From NCBI GenBank assembly GCA_030673585.1, contig DAOVIU010000019.1:1-9600 (forward strand): 9,600 bases of DNA, written 5' to 3'. The DNA comes from Pseudomonadota bacterium (lineage in GTDB: Bacteria; Desulfobacterota; BSN033; G020346125). The position numbers and the translations under genes are program-made. Below, in pieces: positions 6,148-9,600 of this stretch (position 1 is its first letter; each line of letters begins with the position of its first letter). The notes beneath the pieces are model-generated. The model was not told the origin of the DNA, made no database searches, and saw only the letters and a program-made list of their open reading frames with translations.

Positions 6148-6836
6148 CTAAAGGATGACGGGGATGCGGTTCTTTAGGGCGATCTCCTTTTCGTTGACTG
6201 CACATTTGAAGGCCAATACCTTCAAGCCCAGGCCATAACCCCTCTTTAGGGCTTCGGAAAAGCGGGGATCAACGGATGCATTAGGGGAAGGGAATCGGGC
6301 GTCTTCCCTTTGGCAAACGAATACGAGCCACCCCTCATACCCCTCCTCCATGGCCTCGGTCAAATCCAAGACATGCCTCGTTCCCCGTGCCGTTGGGGCA
6401 TCGGGGAATAGGGCCAATTCTCCCCTCACCAAGTGACGGACTTGGTCTCCACGAGGCATCGACTCCTCCCCTTCCCCAAAAGGAGATCAATACGGCTGGA
6501 CCGATAGGCAGTCTCTCTCTTCAGGGGGAAATATCCCGCGAAATCCGCGATATCGCCTTTCTCAATGGATTCAGCCAGGAGAGCTCCGGGAAGCCTCGCA
6601 TCAATGGAGACCCAAGGACCGTTGAAATCGACAAGGGAGAGGTCGAATCGAGTTTTCCTCCCTTGGGATTCTCTCTCCCTGAGCTTGATTCCCCTGCCAG
6701 TGGTGAGGAGTTCCCTCATCCGTCCGGAGTTGGGGACGTGAGCATATTCCTCATTTCCATCAACAAGGATGGAGGCGAGAAAGCGGTTTACGCGCCTGGT
6801 GAAGCTGGCATCGAGAAGGGGATCGGTAAACCTCAA
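6148..6836 (-). pseudogene. sfsA: SfsA (sugar fermentation stimulation protein homologue), frameshifted
   Basis: Two overlapping frames together make one complete SfsA. The first, from TTG 6836, reads MRFTDPLLDASFTRRVNRFL, then AHVPNSGRM, RLPGALL, and YRSSRIDLLL before CLVETKSVT, then hits a stop at 6428-6426. The second continues LVRGELALFPDAPTARGTRH, FVCQREDARFPSPN and DPRFSEAL to NRIPVIL. Adding one base between 6433 and 6432 rejoins K-S-V-T-L-V and gives 229 residues, the normal family length. D117, E130 and K132 form the D/E-x-K nuclease-like motif, immediately before the lesion. The TTG start has AAGGA seven bases upstream and an in-frame stop (TGA) two codons before it, so no other start fits. 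It lies 17 bases after the exported-protein gene, suggesting one operon. SfsA was named for maltose-gene stimulation in E. coli; its molecular role is unsettled. As written it is truncated; sequence error is a real alternative. Confidence 0.9.
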
Positions 6837-6853
6837 CGCTCATTCCTTTCCCT

Positions 6854-7402
6854 TCAGGGCCTCCGGTCGTTTCCGTCCCAAAAGGGATTGATGAGCTCCA
6901 CCGTAATCGTTCCCAATCTCTCCAACCCGCCGACATCGAAGGGAGAGGGCGGCGGCCCCTGTTTGGCGCCTCGGGAGAGGACCAGGGGAAAGGTCACCCT
7001 GTTGCTGGTGTTTCCTCCTTTGTCCAGAATGTATACCGTCAGACTAAGCTGAGTCCACTCGGGCAGCGAGAGGCCCGCGCCAGCGGAGCTGAAAAAGGTG
7101 AGATATCCTTTCATCGTTTTCCGATGTCGCTTCTTGATGACTACGTAGTCGGAGTAATATCCATAACCCTCTTGGTAGAGGACGCATACGAATTGCCGCA
7201 TGTCCCCATCCGGGTCATTGGTCTCCAGGTAGATCCTCCAAATGTCTCCGTGGGAGAGCTCTTCGGAGGCAGACCAGTGGGTAATGACGGGTGGACTTCC
7301 CCCCGGCTTGATGAGCCATTCCCCCAGTGATTCGGAGTGTCCCCTGTTTATGGGGAAAACTACGAGGGCCCCTATGAAAACAACTACTGCTATTCTCTTC
7401 AT
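6854..7402 (-). CDS. Exported beta-sandwich-like protein, unknown function
   Basis: A 182-residue protein with a classical signal peptide: MKR, a hydrophobic core at about 4-18 (IAVVVFIGALVVFPI), and a probable cleavage near residues 22-24 (GHSES). The mature part is rich in beta-prone sequence. HWSASEELSHGDIWRIYLE leads into TNDPDGDM, an acidic turn like those in Ig/FN3/cadherin-type sandwiches, and VYILDKGGNTSNRVTF resembles the closing strands of such domains. One domain of about 110 residues, followed by a Pro/Gly-rich tail (GAKQGPPPSPFDVGG) and a short C-terminus, fits. I cannot name a family. The ATG at 7402 is preceded by AAGGAAAG with good spacing, and a TATAAT lies about 38 bases upstream. 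It is first in the minus-strand block; sfsA follows after 17 bases. A periplasmic or surface location is inferred from the signal peptide. Confidence 0.75.
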   Translation of the reverse strand: MKRIAVVVFIGALVVFPINRGHSESLGEWLIKPGGSPPVITHWSASEELSHGDIWRIYLETNDPDGDMRQFVCVLYQEGYGYYSDYVVIKKRHRKTMKGYLTFFSSAGAGLSLPEWTQLSLTVYILDKGGNTSNRVTFPLVLSRGAKQGPPPSPFDVGGLERLGTITVELINPFWDGNDRRP

Positions 7403-7439
7403 TTGGCTTTCCTTTCCGTACAGATATCCATCCAGTCAA

Positions 7440-7445
7440 ATTATA
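7440..7445 (-). promoter_or_regulatory. Perfect -10 hexamer for the minus-strand block
   Basis: The minus strand carries TATAAT (7445-7440), a perfect -10, in an AT-rich patch 37 bases before the ATG at 7402. A start near 7433 would leave a leader of about 30 bases. No good -35 is found at 16-18 bases, so the promoter may depend on an activator; the element itself is clear. Confidence 0.5.
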
Positions 7446-7508
7446 CATTAAATAGAACAGGTCATTCATCCATTTCTTATCTGGAGATTGCCCGGCTTTC
7501 TTGAAACC

Positions 7509-7552
7509 ATCGGTGGTCTCTCCTTACGGGCGGAGATGTCGAGGCCACCGAT
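7509..7552 (+). other. Strong stem-loop, candidate structured leader RNA or operator
   Basis: ATCGGTGGTCTC (7509-7520) pairs with GAGGCCACCGAT (7541-7552) over 12 bp with one G-T wobble. Inside it TCC (7521-7523) can pair with GGA (7532-7534), leaving a GC-rich loop. GCCC just upstream and GGGC at 7557-7560 could close an outer helix. It sits about 150 bases before the radical SAM start. No promoter that would transcribe it was identified, so whether it acts as RNA or DNA is open. Confidence 0.45.
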
Positions 7553-7702
7553 AATTGGGCGGCAGATGATGATACCACCACATTCTTATCTGAAACAGCG
7601 GGTCATGCAGGTTTTTTTGCAAGAGGGGGAATGGGTATGTTACTATCTAGAGCTAACGTCACGCGTTTCTTTTCCCTTTGATTCGACGGCGAACGGGTAT
7701 CC

Positions 7703-8737
7703 ATGGCCACTGAGTGTAATTTGGTTCAACAAGGGTATACGAGGGGAAGCTGTATCACCCAGGCGGATGGTAAGAAGGGATTGGCCTGTGAGGTGACCCT
7801 CAGGGAGAAGTACGGCAAGAGATCGAGGCGCATCGAGTCAGTTCACCTTTCCCGGCCTGAGAACTACCTCTCCATTTATCAATCGGGCTGCAACCTTTCA
7901 TGCCGCAAGTGTCACTCATGGTATTTCAGCAAAGTAGCAAGGGGGACGTGGTATTCGCCCCCCGAGATTGCGACGCTCTTCGTGGACTACGATAAAAGGG
8001 TCACCCTGAGGGAACCCAGGGACAGGGCTACTTCCTGGCATGCCCACGATAGTTGCCGGTGTTGCGGGACCTGTGTAATCTCGGGAAAGAGGCCATCGAG
8101 CTGTCCTGGGCTTCTCTCCCCAAAGGATATTGTCCTGAGTCCACAAGGGTTCGGGCCAGCACGGAATATCGTGGGGTTTACGGGGGGCGATCTCTGCTGC
8201 AAACCCGAATTCTACGCCGAGTGTGCTCGATTAATCAAGGAGAAAACAAAACTCTGGGTTTTGATCGAGACGAACGGCTATGGTCTTACCCCCGAAAACC
8301 TGAACCTTTTGAAGGAAGCGGGGGTGGACTCCTATTGGTTGGATATCAAGGCCTTTGACGACGAAACCCACAAGTGGTTGACGGGGTGCTCCAACAAGTG
8401 GATACTGGGCCTTCCAGAAGAGATGCTCAAAAGGGGGTTCGTTCTGGAGATCCTTTCCCTTTACATCCCAAAGGTGGTGGAGACGCGACAACTGACGGAG
8501 GTTGGAAGGCTTCTGTCTCGATTGGACCCCAGCATTCCGTTCACCATCTTGGCGTTCTTCCCCGAAAACCAGATGATGGATTATGGACATCCGACTGCCC
8601 AGGAGATGGTGGAGGCTTTCCTCGAGGTTAAGGGTACGGGATTGGAAAAGGTTCGCCTTGGAAATACCGGCGTCTTTGCCAAGGGGGATGAGGATTATCG
8701 ACTGTTGGAGGAAAGGGTTGGGGCAGGGAATTATTGA
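7703..8737 (+). CDS. Radical SAM protein with Cys-rich insertion, AOR-associated
   Basis: A 344-residue radical SAM enzyme of the pyruvate-formate-lyase-activase-like branch. C63-x3-C67-x2-C70 (GCNLSCRKCHSW) binds the 4Fe-4S cluster that cleaves S-adenosylmethionine. FTGGD (159-163) is the GGE-like SAM motif, ETNGYG is at 189-194, and LDIKAFDDETHKWLTG at 213-228 is typical of this branch. Between cluster and GGD lies an insertion with C118, C120, C121, C124 and C134 (DSCRCCGTC, then PSSCPG), which suggests a second Fe-S site. More cysteines occur near the N-terminus (C5, C17, C29) and at 165-166. The start must be the ATG at 7703, since a stop lies 24 bases upstream; the ribosome site is weak. 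It ends 55 bases before an aldehyde:ferredoxin oxidoreductase. A radical SAM gene (cmo) also precedes aor in Pyrococcus; a matching maturation role is inferred, not shown. Confidence 0.88.
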   Translation: MATECNLVQQGYTRGSCITQADGKKGLACEVTLREKYGKRSRRIESVHLSRPENYLSIYQSGCNLSCRKCHSWYFSKVARGTWYSPPEIATLFVDYDKRVTLREPRDRATSWHAHDSCRCCGTCVISGKRPSSCPGLLSPKDIVLSPQGFGPARNIVGFTGGDLCCKPEFYAECARLIKEKTKLWVLIETNGYGLTPENLNLLKEAGVDSYWLDIKAFDDETHKWLTGCSNKWILGLPEEMLKRGFVLEILSLYIPKVVETRQLTEVGRLLSRLDPSIPFTILAFFPENQMMDYGHPTAQEMVEAFLEVKGTGLEKVRLGNTGVFAKGDEDYRLLEERVGAGNY

Positions 8738-8792
8738 AGGCCTGAAACCAGCGCAGTTTTGGCCCAATTTGGCGGAAAATGGAGGTGGATAG

Positions 8793-9600
8793 ATGAAAGG
8801 GTATGCCGGGAAAATCCTGAGGGTCAACCTCTCCAAGGGAAGGATATCGAAGGAGGAGATCTCGGAGAAGATGAGGCGTGAGTTCCTCGGAGGCAGGGGA
8901 TTTGCCGCAAAGATTCTCTGGGATGAAGTCAGTGGCGTCGACCCGCTATCGGAGGAAAATAGGATCATCTTTTCAACGGGCCCCCTCACGGGCCTTCCCT
9001 TACCAAGTTCAGGGAAGATGGTCATCGCCTCGAAAAGCCCCCTCACGGGAGGATACGGTGATGGAAATATCGGAAGTATGGCAGCAGTGCATTTAAGGAG
9101 GGCCGGATACGATGTATTAGTCGTTGAGGGAAGATCCGAAACGCCCTGCTACATCGCCATCCAAGATGAGGAGGTGAGAATACTTGATGCCCGGGATATC
9201 TGGGGGAGGACGACCTTCGAGTCCCAGGATACTCTGGAGGCAAAGCATGGGAGAAATATTGGGGTCTTGACCATCGGCCCAGCGGGAGAGAGTATGGTGA
9301 GATTCGCCAATGTCATCTCCCAGAGGGGGAGGGCTGGCGGAAGGCCGGGAATGGGGGCGGTAATGGGCTCCAAGAATCTCAAGGCCGTCGTCGTAAAGGG
9401 CACTGGGAAGATCCCCGTCTTCGATGAGGAGAGGGTGAGGGAGATGGGCAAGGAGGGTTACGGGGAGATAAAGGGCAAGGAGAATTATGACTTCTGGATA
9501 CGACAGGGTACCATGCAGGCCTTCGAGTGGTGTAACGAGAATAGCTGCCTTCCCACGTATAATTTCAGGGAGGGAACCTACCGGTTTTCGAAGCAGCTGG
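8793..9600 (+). CDS. Aldehyde:ferredoxin oxidoreductase (tungstopterin family), 3'-truncated
   Basis: The first 269 codons of an AOR-family enzyme; the remaining half or more lies beyond the edge. Family members use a tungsten bis-pterin cofactor and a 4Fe-4S cluster to oxidise aldehydes to acids with ferredoxin, in the cytoplasm. The N-terminal pterin-binding domain is well conserved: YAGKILRVNLSKG (4-16), FLGGRGFAAKIL (31-42), STGPLTG (61-67), PSSGKMVIASKSPLTGG (71-87), GNIGS (91-95), HLRRAGYDVLVVEG (100-113), IGPAGE (161-166), RFANVIS (170-176) and GMGAVMGSKNLKAV (186-199). The cluster cysteines expected later in the protein are not yet reached. GGAGGTGG (8781-8788) gives an excellent ribosome site for the ATG at 8793. 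Co-transcription with the radical SAM gene is likely. The substrate is open: the family also includes glyceraldehyde and formaldehyde enzymes and the benzoyl-CoA reductase subunit BamB. Confidence 0.93.
   Translation, partial: MKGYAGKILRVNLSKGRISKEEISEKMRREFLGGRGFAAKILWDEVSGVDPLSEENRIIFSTGPLTGLPLPSSGKMVIASKSPLTGGYGDGNIGSMAAVHLRRAGYDVLVVEGRSETPCYIAIQDEEVRILDARDIWGRTTFESQDTLEAKHGRNIGVLTIGPAGESMVRFANVISQRGRAGGRPGMGAVMGSKNLKAVVVKGTGKIPVFDEERVREMGKEGYGEIKGKENYDFWIRQGTMQAFEWCNENSCLPTYNFREGTYRFSKQL

Larger units (their letters stand above)
7403..7702. other. Divergent intergenic region upstream of the radical SAM/AOR operon
   Basis: These 300 bases hold no gene I can support. From left to right they contain the AT-rich patch with the minus-strand -10, the large inverted repeat at 7509-7552, a run of seven T (7612-7618), and a weak plus-strand promoter candidate: TTGCAA (7617-7622) with TACTAT (7641-7646) at 18 bases. 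There is a stop codon in the radical SAM frame at 7679-7681, which fixes the gene's start downstream of it. Confidence 0.5.

Noticed and set aside
6017..6205. Longer N-terminus for the DUF3047-type protein
   Set aside because: The extra 63 residues do not look like family sequence, would push the signal peptide inside the protein, and overlap a good promoter; the GTG at 6016 has a proper ribosome site.
6387..7052. Plus-strand 221-residue open frame across sfsA and the exported-protein gene
   Set aside because: It is the antisense shadow of sfsA and the secreted protein gene; its translation shows no domain.
7469..7592. Near-repeat of CATTTCTTATCTG / CATTCTTATCTG
   Set aside because: Two short, imperfect copies about 110 bases apart without symmetry; likely chance.
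7590..7618. Intrinsic terminator ending in the T7 run, as part of a riboswitch
   Set aside because: I could not find a stable GC stem immediately before the T-run, so a terminator is not supported.

Overview
The window looks like chromosomal DNA of an anaerobic bacterium, most likely a Gram-negative from or near the Desulfobacterota/deltaproteobacteria. Bacterial features are a GGDEF diguanylate cyclase, SfsA, clear Shine-Dalgarno sequences and sigma70-like promoters. A DUF3047-type exported protein suggests the deltaproteobacterial side. A radical SAM protein followed by a tungsten-type aldehyde:ferredoxin oxidoreductase points to anaerobic life. Taxonomy is inferred from gene content only; no rRNA or other marker gene is present.

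Layout. 2-610 (+) is the C-terminal part of a diguanylate cyclase whose start lies outside the window. 837-1262 (+) is a half-size EamA/DMT membrane protein. 1450-3713 (+) holds a PD-(D/E)XK (RecB/Cas4-like) nuclease with an incomplete Fe-S cysteine set, followed by three small genes without recognised function: a two-helix membrane protein, an acidic coiled-coil protein and a 180-residue helical protein. 3708-5253 holds two metallo-beta-lactamase-fold hydrolases transcribed divergently; the minus-strand copy carries a one-base frameshift exactly before its metal-binding motif. 5258-7402 is a minus-strand block, read from right to left: an exported beta-sandwich-like protein, sfsA (also broken by one base, in its E-x-K motif) and a DUF3047-type exported protein with its own promoter. 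7403-7702 is a divergent control region with a strong inverted repeat. 7703 to the right edge (+) is a radical SAM protein and an aldehyde:ferredoxin oxidoreductase that runs off the window.

How the genes fit together. The clearest functional unit is the right-hand operon: an oxidoreductase of the tungstopterin family preceded by a radical SAM protein with an extra Cys-rich insertion, probably a maturation or cofactor factor for it. The nuclease and the small genes behind it form the least explained stretch. Nothing here is an obvious defence island: there is no CRISPR array, transposase, integrase or tRNA. The two frameshifts are single-base lesions in otherwise well conserved reading frames, so they are either very recent inactivations or sequence errors.
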